This document shows positions 4,582 through 11,491 of a DNA stretch of 11,491 nt, piece after piece. The DNA is from Flavobacterium psychrophilum. GTDB taxonomy: Bacteria; Bacteroidota; Bacteroidia; Flavobacteriales; Flavobacteriaceae. The first letter of the stretch is position 1, and every line of letters begins with the position of its first letter. The notes under the pieces are model-generated. The model had not been told where the DNA came from and made no database searches. It was given only the letters and a program-made list of their open reading frames with translations. The DNA lies in assembly GCA_945869365.1 (NCBI GenBank), contig CAMBOW010000066.1, positions 1-11,491 of the forward strand. The letters run 5' to 3'. The translations under genes were made by a program, and so were the position numbers.

Positions 4582-6678
4582 ATGGCAGTTTTACAAAAAA
4601 TTAGACAACGTTCCCTACTTCTAATAGCCGTTATTGGATTTTCATTATTGGCTTTCATTGTACAAGATTTGTACAGCAATGGTGGTTTTGGAAATTCAAA
4701 ATACATCGGAAGTGTAAACGGAAAAGACATTTCTTTTGAAGACTTTAGAGTGAAAGTGAGTAATGTAGAGAAAAGTGGTCAACAAGGAATGACTCCTACC
4801 CAAGCGGTAAATCGTGTATGGGATCAGGAAGTGGCTATCGCCCTGTTGTCTGCAGAGTTTGAAAAACTGGGCATCCAAGCCGGTGAAAAACACATCATGG
4901 AAGCCTTGAAATCCGATCAAAATATTGGACAAAACCCGTTGTTTCAAAACGCGGCAGGTCAATTTGATTTAGCCAAATTCAAAGAATACTTCAAATCCAA
5001 TCCCGAGCAAGCACAATATGTGAAGGATCGCGAAAAAGAAGCCGAACTCAACGCCAAATACCAAATCTACAACGCAATGGTAAAAGGTGGTTTGTACACT
5101 ACTGAAGCCGAAGGGAAATTGAAATACGAAATGGAAGCCAACAAAGTCAACCTAGATTATGTGGCGGTTTTGTATTCTTCCATCAAAGACAGTGAGGTTA
5201 AAGTTTCGGATGACGAGATTACCGATTACATGAAGAAAAACGAGAAAAAATACAAAGCGGATGCTTCTCGTGAATTGGATTATGTGGTGATAGAAGACAA
5301 AGCTTCTCCAGCAGATGAGGCCGAAGTGAAAACCAAAGTAAATGGTTTGTTGGCTGGAAGTGTTGTGTACAATCAAGCAACGGGTAAAAACGATACATTG
5401 CCAGGGTTTAAAGGCGCTACCAATATGGTGGATTTCGTAAATGCAAATTCAGATATTCCTTATGATTCAACCTACACGGCCAAAAAAGATTTGCCTGCAG
5501 AACATGCAGACGCTCTTTTTGCTTTGGCGCCAGGCACAATTTACGGACCATACATGAGAGGACCTTACTATTGTGTTTCAAAAGCAATGGGTCGTAAAGC
5601 GGGTGCTTCTGCCAAAGCGAGTCATATCTTGATTAGCTACGAAGGCACACAGGTTCCAAACAAAAAAGAGAAACGTACCAAAGAACAAGCCAAAGCCAAA
5701 GCCGAAACTTTATTGGCGCAAGTGCAAGCCAATCCAACTAGTTTCTTGATGTTGGCCTTAACCAACTCAGATGATTCATCTGCACAACAAGGTGGTGATT
5801 TGGGTTACTTTGCTCCGGGTCAAATGGTAAAACCATTCAATGATTTCGTGTTTGGAAACCCAGTAGGTAAAATTGGATTGGTTGAAACTGATTTCGGATT
5901 CCACATCATCAATGTGACCGACAAACAAGATGCGGTTCGTTTGGCTACGATTGCTCAAAAAATTGAACCATCAGAAGCTACCACAGATAAATTGTATACC
6001 ACAGCGGTTCAATTTGAAATGGACGCCAACGAGAAAGATTTTGACAAATCAGCCAAAGCACAAAAATTGACGGTTACACCTGCAGTGAAAGTGAAAGAGA
6101 TGGACGAAGTGTGTGGCGGATTAGGTCCACAAAGACAAATTGTTCGTTGGGCATTTGACAAAGAAACCAACGTAGGCGATGTGAAACGATTTGAAGTTGC
6201 CAATATGGGTAACGTAATCGTGAAAGTGAAAAAAGCCAACGAGAAAGGATTAATGGCGGTAGAAGACGCCAAGCCTTCAGTTGAGCCTATCTTGAAAAAC
6301 AAAAAGAAAGCCGCTTTAATCACGGCCAAAATGAAAGGATCAACATTAGAAGCTGTTGCGCAATCATCGGGTGTTGCAATTCAACAAGCTGTTGATTTAA
6401 CTTTAGACAATGCCAATATCCCAAATGCAGGGCCAGAACGTAAAGTAGTAGGAACTGCAGTTGCTTTAGGTCAAAACAAAGTATCTGCACCAATCGAAGG
6501 AAATTCTGGAGTGTATGTAGTAAAAGCAACCGCGATTACCAAAGCACCAGCCTTGAAAATGCATGCGGATTACGTGAACAAAGTAAAATCACAAGTACAG
6601 TCGTATACCGGTCGTGTAATACCTGCCTTGAAAGACAATGCCGATATCGAAGACAATCGCGCGAAGTTCAATTACTAA
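4582..6678 (+). CDS. ppiD: PpiD/SurA-type membrane-anchored peptidylprolyl isomerase
   Basis: A periplasmic folding factor of 698 residues, somewhat longer than E. coli PpiD (623). It has a short cytoplasmic start (1-10), one transmembrane anchor (about 11-28, LLLIAVIGFSLLAFIV) and a SurA-N-like chaperone region (about 38-200). The parvulin domain spans about 343-450: ASAKASHILISY, a Lys-rich helix, then QQGGDLGYFAPGQMVKPFNDFVF and ETDFGFHIINV, which are the typical conserved parvulin elements. A long C-terminal region with a second chaperone-like lobe follows. It probably helps outer-membrane and secreted proteins fold as they leave SecYEG. ATG 4582 is preceded by an A-rich leader and gives a clean N-in anchor. 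The gene has its own likely promoter and a strong terminator, so it may be transcribed apart from the lptC operon. The symbol rests on domain order, not on proven orthology. Confidence 0.88.
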   Translation: MAVLQKIRQRSLLLIAVIGFSLLAFIVQDLYSNGGFGNSKYIGSVNGKDISFEDFRVKVSNVEKSGQQGMTPTQAVNRVWDQEVAIALLSAEFEKLGIQAGEKHIMEALKSDQNIGQNPLFQNAAGQFDLAKFKEYFKSNPEQAQYVKDREKEAELNAKYQIYNAMVKGGLYTTEAEGKLKYEMEANKVNLDYVAVLYSSIKDSEVKVSDDEITDYMKKNEKKYKADASRELDYVVIEDKASPADEAEVKTKVNGLLAGSVVYNQATGKNDTLPGFKGATNMVDFVNANSDIPYDSTYTAKKDLPAEHADALFALAPGTIYGPYMRGPYYCVSKAMGRKAGASAKASHILISYEGTQVPNKKEKRTKEQAKAKAETLLAQVQANPTSFLMLALTNSDDSSAQQGGDLGYFAPGQMVKPFNDFVFGNPVGKIGLVETDFGFHIINVTDKQDAVRLATIAQKIEPSEATTDKLYTTAVQFEMDANEKDFDKSAKAQKLTVTPAVKVKEMDEVCGGLGPQRQIVRWAFDKETNVGDVKRFEVANMGNVIVKVKKANEKGLMAVEDAKPSVEPILKNKKKAALITAKMKGSTLEAVAQSSGVAIQQAVDLTLDNANIPNAGPERKVVGTAVALGQNKVSAPIEGNSGVYVVKATAITKAPALKMHADYVNKVKSQVQSYTGRVIPALKDNADIEDNRAKFNY

Positions 6679-6699
6679 TTGACAAACACTATAAAAAAG

Positions 6700-6730
6700 A
6701 AACCCGGTTCTATTGAATCGGGTTTTTTTT
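6700..6730. terminator. Bidirectional intrinsic terminator
   Basis: AAACCCGGTTC (6700-6710) and GAATCGGGTTT (6715-6725) make an 11-bp stem with one G-U pair and a 4-nt loop. On the plus strand it is followed by an 8-T run (6723-6730) and ends the PpiD-type gene. On the minus strand the complementary sequence gives CTTTTTT after the stem and can end the GHMP kinase operon. The plus-strand T run overlaps the kinase stop codon at 6729-6731. Confidence 0.85.
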
Positions 6731-7640
6731 ATTTAATGAGTTCTGCATAAGTTAGAATCGTAGGATAGCCTTTTTGAGTGAAATAGGCGGAAGGATCTGA
6801 TGCGCTCAGCACCATCACAAAATCGCCGCCCCATGCGCCCAAACTTTTTACCACCCCATCAAAATCAGCAAAATAGGCTTCTTGCACGGTTTGCATTTCC
6901 AATAAATTACTGAGTATCGTTTCGTGCTTTTGCAACTGAATAAACCAATTGGCATAGGAGGTATCTGCCAAAAGGGCTGCTGTTATGGCACTTATTTCAG
7001 CACAATGATCAGCCAAGCGGTGTTGTTTTTTATAATAGGCCGCAATGGCTTCTTTGCTGTTTTGTTTTTGGTTGAGGTAGACGAAATATACGTGTGACTT
7101 ACAAAGCGGATCGAGCACTACTGGAGTAACTATTGGTTTTTCGTTGACCAATGAATAGACCACCGCCGTATCGTGTTGCGCACAGGCAATGTCATAACCG
7201 CTTCCGCCAAAACTGGCAAACAATAATCGGTAGGCATCTACCTGCGCCCATTGGGCCAAATTGTTAATTAAGGTTGACGAGGTGCCTAAGCCCCACTTTT
7301 TAGGAAAACTAAGTGAAGTTGTAACCGATAAGCCTTCGCAATTTTTTAAAAATTCAGGATTGAATTGCTGTGCTTTTTGGAGAATCGTCAACAAGGTGCT
7401 TCGAACGCTTTTTTCTGAATTGGATGACGGAGATTTTAGCTCTTCCCATTCAATATGGGTTTCAAACCAACAACTTCCATCTGCATCAAAACTTTGCCAA
7501 TGTAGGCCGTTTTTCTCAGCTGATTTTACGCGAAGCCATTGTCCCAGTTGGGTGGGCACAGCCAAGGCATTGGCGCCACTCAGCACCACGTATTCGCCTG
7601 TGAGTAGAAGTTTGCCGTTGCTGTAAAATTGCTGTTCCAT
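6729..7640 (-). CDS. GYDIA family GHMP kinase (mevalonate pathway)
   Basis: An ATP-dependent small-molecule kinase of the GHMP superfamily, 303 residues, cytoplasmic. Three hallmark motifs are present: N-terminal NGKLLLTGEYVVLSGANAL (8-26); the ATP loop PKKWGLGTSSTL (113-124), equivalent to PxxxGLGSSAA; and the C-terminal SLGAWGGDFVMVL (266-278). GGSGYDIACA (145-154) contains the GYDIA signature that names this Bacteroidota family and takes the place of the GSGxDVAA element of phosphomevalonate kinases. It lies 10 nt downstream of HMG-CoA reductase, so mevalonate or phosphomevalonate is the likely substrate. I favour phosphomevalonate because of the motif likeness, but cannot decide. It shares a bidirectional terminator with the converging PpiD-type gene. 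Confidence 0.88.
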   Translation of the reverse strand: MEQQFYSNGKLLLTGEYVVLSGANALAVPTQLGQWLRVKSAEKNGLHWQSFDADGSCWFETHIEWEELKSPSSNSEKSVRSTLLTILQKAQQFNPEFLKNCEGLSVTTSLSFPKKWGLGTSSTLINNLAQWAQVDAYRLLFASFGGSGYDIACAQHDTAVVYSLVNEKPIVTPVVLDPLCKSHVYFVYLNQKQNSKEAIAAYYKKQHRLADHCAEISAITAALLADTSYANWFIQLQKHETILSNLLEMQTVQEAYFADFDGVVKSLGAWGGDFVMVLSASDPSAYFTQKGYPTILTYAELIK

Positions 7641-7650
7641 CTACTAGTTG

Positions 7651-8967
7651 CTATGCTCTTAATTGTGCTACAAACGAAACGACCGCCGCATGCGTTACGG
7701 TTTCTTTTTTGAAGTGCTGCTGCACTGCTTGGCGTTCCTGTTCGGTAGCTTCGAGTTGTTGCAAAATATTGTTCAGGTGCATTTTCATGTGTCCTTCTTG
7801 AATTCCGGTTGTAGTAAGGGAGCGCAGGGCCGCAAAATTTTGTGCCAAGCCCGCTACGGCTACAAACTGCATGAGTTCGTGTGCCGATGGTTTTTGCAAG
7901 AGTTCCATGCTCCATTTCACCAAGGGATGCAAATTGGTCAAACCGCCCACAGTTCCTAAGGCCAACGGAATTTCAATCCAAAACCGGAAAATGCCGTCTT
8001 CTATGGTGGCGTGGGTTAAACTGCGGTATTGTCCATCTCTGGCTGCGTAGGCATGTACACCCGCTTCGACCGCTCGAAAATCATTTCCGGTAGCCAACAC
8101 CACCGCGTCAATTCCGTTCATGATGCCTTTGTTGTGCGTTACTGCCCGAAACGGTTCTACTTGGGCTATTTGTACCGCTTGCACAAATTTCTCGGCAAAC
8201 TCGGCGGGATGTTCTAGTTTTTTTTCGGCTAACTCTTCAATGGGACAAGAAACTTCGGCGCGTACCAAACAATTGGGGACATAATTGGACAAGATGCTCA
8301 TCACAATTTGGATGTCTTTCTCGGCTTCGGTAAATGCTGCATATTGCTGGGCTTTGCTCGTGATTGTTTTGGCAAATTGTTCCAAACACGAATTGATAAA
8401 ATTGGCCCCCATCGAATCTTTGGTCTCAAAGGTGGCATGCAACTGAAAATAGTTGGGCAATTTATGGGTTTGGTTGCGCAACTCAATGTGGCTAATTCCG
8501 CCTCCGCGTGCTTCCATATTTTTGGTGATGTCGCGGGTCGCTTCGCGCAAGTTGGGTTGTATGCTTTCTATAAAGTTTGCCAGTTTTTCGCTGTCGCCTT
8601 TGTAGATAAAATGCACTTGCCCAATTTTTTCAGAATTGATCACTTGGGCTGTAAACCCGCCTCGACTAGCCCAAAACTTGGCCGATTTGGCCGCGGCTGC
8701 TACCACCGAACTTTCTTCGATGGCCATGGGAATCGTGTAATTTTTCCCATTAATCACAAAATTGGGAGCTACACCCAGTGGCAAATAAAAATTACTGACT
8801 GTGTTTTCTATAAATTCGTCGTGTAACTTTTGGAGCGCCTGGTCGGAGTTCCAATATTGTTGAAGCAATTGGCTTGCCTCGTGGGGATTAGCAAAATACT
8901 GCTCAGACAACCAGTTGAGTTTGTCTGCTTTGCTCAATTTTGAAAATCCGGCAATGGCATTTGTCAT
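7651..8967 (-). CDS. mvaA: Class II hydroxymethylglutaryl-CoA reductase
   Basis: It interconverts HMG-CoA and mevalonate with a nicotinamide cofactor and is the committed step of the mevalonate isoprenoid route. The protein has 438 residues and no membrane anchor, matching soluble class II enzymes. Catalytic elements are visible: the Glu of IEESSVVAAA (84 or 85), the dinucleotide-type loop DSMGAN (184-189), the Lys of HNKGIMNGID (Lys280), the Asp of ATGND (Asp296), LGTVGG (337-342) and the C-terminal His of EGHMKMH (His393). Class II enzymes are often named degradative after the Pseudomonas mevalonii protein. Here the partner GHMP kinase 10 nt downstream argues for the biosynthetic direction; this is inference. 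ATG 8967 follows a TATATTTG box by 25 nt. NADH or NADPH preference cannot be read from the sequence. Confidence 0.95.
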   Translation of the reverse strand: MTNAIAGFSKLSKADKLNWLSEQYFANPHEASQLLQQYWNSDQALQKLHDEFIENTVSNFYLPLGVAPNFVINGKNYTIPMAIEESSVVAAAAKSAKFWASRGGFTAQVINSEKIGQVHFIYKGDSEKLANFIESIQPNLREATRDITKNMEARGGGISHIELRNQTHKLPNYFQLHATFETKDSMGANFINSCLEQFAKTITSKAQQYAAFTEAEKDIQIVMSILSNYVPNCLVRAEVSCPIEELAEKKLEHPAEFAEKFVQAVQIAQVEPFRAVTHNKGIMNGIDAVVLATGNDFRAVEAGVHAYAARDGQYRSLTHATIEDGIFRFWIEIPLALGTVGGLTNLHPLVKWSMELLQKPSAHELMQFVAVAGLAQNFAALRSLTTTGIQEGHMKMHLNNILQQLEATEQERQAVQQHFKKETVTHAAVVSFVAQLRA

Positions 8968-8987
8968 AATAAACGTAGTTTAAAAAA

Positions 8988-9024
8988 GCATACAAATATA
9001 ACGGATAGCAGTGGGATTGTATGC
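8988..9024. promoter_or_regulatory. Inverted repeat straddling the HMG-CoA reductase promoter
   Basis: GCATACAA (8988-8995) and TTGTATGC (9017-9024) are perfect 8-bp complements separated by 21 nt. The left arm overlaps the -7 box at 8993-9000 and the right arm lies where the -33 region should be. It could be a pair of half-sites for a repressor or activator of the mevalonate operon. The arrangement is seen in the sequence; the regulatory role is inference. Confidence 0.4.
8993..9000 (-). promoter_or_regulatory. Candidate -7 box of the mevalonate operon
   Basis: On the minus strand this reads TATATTTG, a perfect match to TAnnTTTG, 25 nt before the HMG-CoA reductase ATG. No TTTG stands at the proper -33 distance, which would suit activator control. 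Confidence 0.65.
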
Positions 9025-9144
9025 GATTTTGAGTGCGAACTTCGACTTAATTTTGAGCGAATTGGCTCTAATTTATTTCGAAAATGTGGCAATAATTGCA
9101 TTTTTTTCACTAAAATTGAATGTTTTTAAAATGACTTTAGATTT

Positions 9145-11316
9145 ATGAGAATAGCATCACTTTTTGCCTTTGTCTTGGCCCTACACCTATCGGTTTTTGC
9201 CCAACAAAAAATTACTGTCGAGGACATTTATACCGGAGCATTTCGCGCCAAAGGAATGGACGAATTACAAGCCCTAAAAAATACCAACCAATACACCGTG
9301 CTCAACTACGACCGCAGCACCCAAAGCATGCAAATCAACCTTTTTGATTTTGCTACACTGCAACAAATTAGTACCCTCATTGACACCAAAAATCAACCGC
9401 TACTCAAGGAGGGGATTGATAGTTATGTGTTTAGCCCCAATGAGAAGCAAATTTTATTGGCGTCCAATTCAACCCAAATTTACCGATATTCGTTCACTGC
9501 CGATTATTATTTGTATGATATAGTCACCAAATCGGTAAGCAAATTGTTTGATTTTCCCGTGCAAGTGCCTACTTTTTCTCCCGATGGTTTGCAGTTGGCC
9601 TTTGCCAAAGACAACAATTTGTTTGTCTATAATTTTTCAACCAAATCAACCACCCAACTCACCAACGACGGCCGTAAAAACTTCATCATAAACGGAATTA
9701 CTGACTGGGTATACGAAGAAGAATTTGCCTTTGTTCGCGCTTTTGATTGGAGCAAAGACAGCAAAAAGTTGGCCTACATCAAATTTGACGAATCCCAGGT
9801 GCCCGAATTTAGCATGTCGGTTTTTCAAAAGGAGTTTTATCCCAGCATAGAAACCTTCAAGTACCCCAAAGCGGGGGAGAAAAACTCAGAAGTTTCGTTA
9901 CACGTCTATGATCTGGCGACCAATAATACCCAAACCGTTGATTTATCAACCTATCACGATTTTTATATCGCCCGGATGCAATGGACTGCCGAGGCCAATA
10001 CGTTGTCGGCGCAAGTGCTCAATCGCCACCAAGACAATTTAGATTTGTTGTTCATCAACGGGACTACGTTGCAAACCCGTGTGGCGCTCAACGAAAAAGA
10101 CAAGGCCTATGTAGACGTGACCGACAACCTCACTTTTTTGCCCGACAACAGCTTTATTTGGACCAGTGAAAAAGACGGATTCAATCACATATACTTGTAT
10201 GATTCGGCTGGAAAACTAAAAAATCAAATCACCAAAGGCAGTTGGGAAGTAACCGCCTATTATGGCTACGCCGCCAAAACCAAGTCCATTTTGTATCAAT
10301 CAACCGAGCAAGGTTCTATCAATAGAGCGGTATATAAAATTGGATTGACCGGAAAAACCAAGCAATGTTTGTCGACCAAATTGGGGACGAACGCGGCCAC
10401 CTTTAGTCCCAATTTTGCCTACTTTATCGAAACCTATTCTTCTGCTAATCAGCCTTCACAGTATTCACTACACGAAACCAAGTCGGGAAAATTGCTCAAA
10501 AACATTGAGTTGAATGAGGCCTTGCAAAGCAAATTGACTAACTACAACTTGGGCGCCAAAGAATTTTTTGTACTTAAAACTGCCGAAGGAAACGAATTGA
10601 ACGCTTGGATTTTGAAGCCCGCCGATTTTGATCCTTCACGCAAATACCCACTCTTGATGTACCAGTATTCTGGACCGGGTTCGCAGCAAGTAAACAACGA
10701 TTGGAACAGTTCCGACGATTATTGGTTCCAGTCCTTGGCACAACAAGGGTATTTAGTAGCTTGTGTAGACGGAAGAGGAACAGGATTTAAAGGGGCTGCC
10801 TTCAAAAAATGTACGCAAAAAGAATTGGGTAAATACGAAGTCGAAGACCAAATTGCGGCCGCCAAGGTGTTGGGTACTTATCCCTACATAGACGCCGCGC
10901 GCATTGGGATTTGGGGTTGGTCCTATGGAGGATTCATGGCCAGCAATTGCATCTTGAAAGGCGCCGATGTTTTCAAAATGGCCATTGCGGTAGCTCCGGT
11001 AACCAGCTGGCGTTTTTATGACAGCATTTACACCGAGCGGTATTTGCAAACTCCACAAGAAAATCCAACAGGCTACGACGACAATTCGCCCATCAATCAC
11101 GTGAATAAATTGAAAGGCAAATTTTTGCTCATTCACGGATCGGGCGACGACAACGTGCACCTGCAAAATTCGATGCAAATGATGGAAGCTTTAATTCAAG
11201 CCAACAAACAATTTGATTCGCAAATTTATCCCGACAAAAACCACGGTATTTATGGCGGAAAAACACGCATTCAGTTGTTTACCAAAATCACCAACTTTAT
11301 CAAAGAAAATTTATAA
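9145..11316 (+). CDS. Dipeptidyl peptidase IV (S9 family)
   Basis: A secreted serine peptidase that removes X-Pro and X-Ala dipeptides from peptide N-termini. It has 723 residues, the length I recall for Porphyromonas gingivalis DPPIV. There is a signal peptide (1-19, ending VFAQ), so it should be periplasmic. A beta-propeller follows (about 50-480) with DWVYEEEF (187-194), whose Glu192 and Glu193 match the pair that grips the substrate amino group in DPP4. The alpha/beta-hydrolase domain (about 485-723) has the oxyanion Tyr of YQYSGPG (Tyr508), the nucleophile elbow GWSYGG (Ser593), HGSGDDNVH (Asp668, with Asn670) and DKNHGI (His700). The triad and recognition residues are intact, so it should be active. 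A prolyl tripeptidyl peptidase is a less likely alternative. The next gene, 30 nt away, is a peptide transporter. Confidence 0.93.
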   Translation: MRIASLFAFVLALHLSVFAQQKITVEDIYTGAFRAKGMDELQALKNTNQYTVLNYDRSTQSMQINLFDFATLQQISTLIDTKNQPLLKEGIDSYVFSPNEKQILLASNSTQIYRYSFTADYYLYDIVTKSVSKLFDFPVQVPTFSPDGLQLAFAKDNNLFVYNFSTKSTTQLTNDGRKNFIINGITDWVYEEEFAFVRAFDWSKDSKKLAYIKFDESQVPEFSMSVFQKEFYPSIETFKYPKAGEKNSEVSLHVYDLATNNTQTVDLSTYHDFYIARMQWTAEANTLSAQVLNRHQDNLDLLFINGTTLQTRVALNEKDKAYVDVTDNLTFLPDNSFIWTSEKDGFNHIYLYDSAGKLKNQITKGSWEVTAYYGYAAKTKSILYQSTEQGSINRAVYKIGLTGKTKQCLSTKLGTNAATFSPNFAYFIETYSSANQPSQYSLHETKSGKLLKNIELNEALQSKLTNYNLGAKEFFVLKTAEGNELNAWILKPADFDPSRKYPLLMYQYSGPGSQQVNNDWNSSDDYWFQSLAQQGYLVACVDGRGTGFKGAAFKKCTQKELGKYEVEDQIAAAKVLGTYPYIDAARIGIWGWSYGGFMASNCILKGADVFKMAIAVAPVTSWRFYDSIYTERYLQTPQENPTGYDDNSPINHVNKLKGKFLLIHGSGDDNVHLQNSMQMMEALIQANKQFDSQIYPDKNHGIYGGKTRIQLFTKITNFIKENL

Positions 11317-11346
11317 TTAACTAATCTCAACTAAAACCAATCAATT

Positions 11347-11491
11347 ATGTCAGAAACACAAGTTAAAACAGGACATCCAAAAGGACTTTGGGTGCTTTTC
11401 GGAACCGAAATGTGGGAGCGATTCAACTTTTATGGTATGCGCGCCATTTTAACCTTATTCCTGGTGAATTCCTTGATGATGAAAGAAGAGG
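11347..11491 (+). CDS. POT/PTR family peptide transporter, 5' part
   Basis: The first 48 codons of a gene cut by the window edge. After a short polar start ([13 protein letters not shown]) the sequence reads [20 protein letters not shown], then ILTLFLVN. This contains the ExxER proton-coupling motif of the first helix (Glu21, Glu24, Arg25) and the FxxYGMRA signature of proton-dependent oligopeptide transporters. It should lie in the inner membrane and import di- and tripeptides with protons. No terminator separates it from the DPP-IV gene 30 nt upstream and I see no promoter in the gap, so the two are probably co-transcribed: the peptidase makes dipeptides that the transporter takes up. The rest of the protein is outside the window. 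Confidence 0.9.
   Translation, partial: MSETQVKTGHPKGLWVLFGTEMWERFNFYGMRAILTLFLVNSLMMKEE

Noticed and set aside
7580..7915. A 111-codon minus-strand frame overlapping the end of HMG-CoA reductase and the start of the GHMP kinase
   Set aside because: It is out of frame with two well-supported genes, and its low-complexity, Arg/Thr-rich translation looks like a shadow.
8308..8826. A 172-codon open frame on the plus strand inside the HMG-CoA reductase gene
   Set aside because: It is antisense to a gene whose catalytic motifs are all intact. Its translation is Cys/Phe-rich without any domain, and no promoter precedes it.
10753..11178. A 141-codon minus-strand open frame inside the DPP-IV gene
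   Set aside because: It lies opposite the conserved hydrolase domain with the catalytic triad and is a codon-bias shadow without recognisable protein features.
1..11491. A hidden defence, toxin-antitoxin or mobile system
   Set aside because: Every substantial reading frame belongs to a housekeeping, envelope or nutrient family or is a small secreted or membrane protein. No nuclease, transposase, toxin or integrase motif was seen.

Overview
The window looks like a chromosomal housekeeping segment from a flavobacterium (Bacteroidota, Flavobacteriia). The evidence is AT-rich DNA, start codons preceded by A-rich rather than Shine-Dalgarno leaders, several promoters of the Bacteroidota type (TTTG, about 19 nt, TAnnTTTG), a tRNA without encoded CCA, and a mevalonate-pathway pair containing a GYDIA-type GHMP kinase. 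I cannot name the species. I see no phage, transposase, CRISPR array, restriction or toxin gene, and no clear sign of a new defence or mobile system.

Layout. Positions 1-541 hold a small secreted protein on the minus strand with its own promoter and a strong terminator. Positions 680-1189 hold a GNAT acetyltransferase. Positions 1190-1500 hold no gene, but contain three clusters of period-7 tandem repeats and a GC-rich hairpin; a fourth period-7 cluster lies at positions 1-28. A tRNA-Phe(GAA) on the minus strand follows, with a near-perfect promoter and an intrinsic terminator. Next is a tightly packed plus-strand operon (1700-4446): type III pantothenate kinase (coaX), an outer-membrane beta-barrel protein, an LptC-like lipoprotein and a 66-residue two-helix membrane protein, with start and stop codons overlapping or nearly touching. 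A PpiD-type membrane-anchored parvulin chaperone (4582-6678) follows and ends in a bidirectional terminator shared with the converging minus-strand operon. That operon (8967 to 6729) encodes class II HMG-CoA reductase and the GYDIA GHMP kinase. Divergent from it is a secreted dipeptidyl peptidase IV (9145-11316), followed 30 nt later by the start of a POT/PTR proton-coupled peptide transporter that runs off the window.

How the genes work together. Three themes recur. The coaX-to-PpiD block combines coenzyme A synthesis with envelope biogenesis (an outer-membrane protein, LPS export, and folding of exported proteins). HMG-CoA reductase and the GHMP kinase belong to mevalonate-based isoprenoid synthesis. 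The DPP-IV and POT genes form a plausible nutrient module: the enzyme releases X-Pro dipeptides in the periplasm and the transporter imports di- and tripeptides.

The observations most worth a second look are the family of related heptanucleotide repeats, the twin T9 tracts inside the LptC signal peptide, and the inverted repeats placed on the promoters of the HMG-CoA reductase and acetyltransferase genes. The genes themselves are ordinary.
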